From contig DAOUWQ010000162.1 of the NCBI GenBank assembly GCA_030667035.1, forward strand, positions 1 through 5,127: a stretch of 5,127 nucleotides of DNA, read 5' to 3'. The notes under the pieces were generated by a model, which was not told the origin of the DNA, searched no databases, and worked only from the letters and a program-made list of their open reading frames with translations. The translations under genes were made by a program, and so were the position numbers. Below are positions 5,111 through 5,127 of the stretch, one piece after another. The stretch comes from Candidatus Heimdallarchaeota archaeon (GTDB lineage: Archaea; Asgardarchaeota; Heimdallarchaeia; JABLTI01). How positions within the stretch are numbered: the first letter of the stretch is position 1; every line of letters starts with the position of its first letter.

Positions 5111-5127
5111 AATTGTTCTTTCTTTCA

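Overview
The window looks archaeal. It is strongly AT-rich. It uses both ATG and TTG starts, preceded by GAGG/GATGAT-type ribosome binding sites. Its intergenic regions carry TATA-like boxes, and it encodes an Lrp-like regulator and a stand-alone Roadblock/LC7 protein. Roadblock/LC7 proteins and their Ras-like GTPase partners are especially numerous in Asgard (Promethearchaeati) archaea, so a low-GC Asgard genome is my best guess. This is inference: no rRNA or other strong taxonomic marker is present.

Region by region. 1-479 holds the C-terminal two thirds of an ABC-2 (NatB-like) permease that starts off the left edge. 487-1320 is a complete, clearly paralogous ABC-2 permease; the two probably form a heterodimeric export channel with an ATPase encoded upstream. 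1399-2112 is flavin-dependent thymidylate synthase ThyX, a complete and apparently active enzyme. Running against it, with only 3 bp between the stop codons, is a 557-563 aa minus-strand protein (2116-3789/3807). It has two winged-helix plus Lrp/RAM-like units and an unrecognised N-terminal domain.

The 502 bp from 3808 to 4309 contain no convincing gene but are structured. There is a small dyad in the regulator's promoter, and an AT-rich set of hairpins. There is also a GC island (about 39% against 22% on each side, hand-counted) ending in a 13-pair stem-loop and a U-rich stretch, which is the best candidate here for an undescribed small RNA.

4310-4477 is a 55-residue cysteine-rich protein with a treble-clef-like CxxC...HxxC module and a Cys/Gly/Ser tail (CxxxCxxCxxC). 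It has its own TATA-like box and two hairpins after the stop, the second with a U-tract that looks like an intrinsic terminator. 4727-5110 encodes a Roadblock/LC7 domain protein from a TTG start.

How the genes work together: the two permease halves clearly do. I see no direct functional link between export, thymidylate synthesis, the regulator, the Cys-rich peptide and the Roadblock protein. The most novel-looking part is 3808-4570: the candidate RNA, the Cys-rich microprotein and its structured 3' end.
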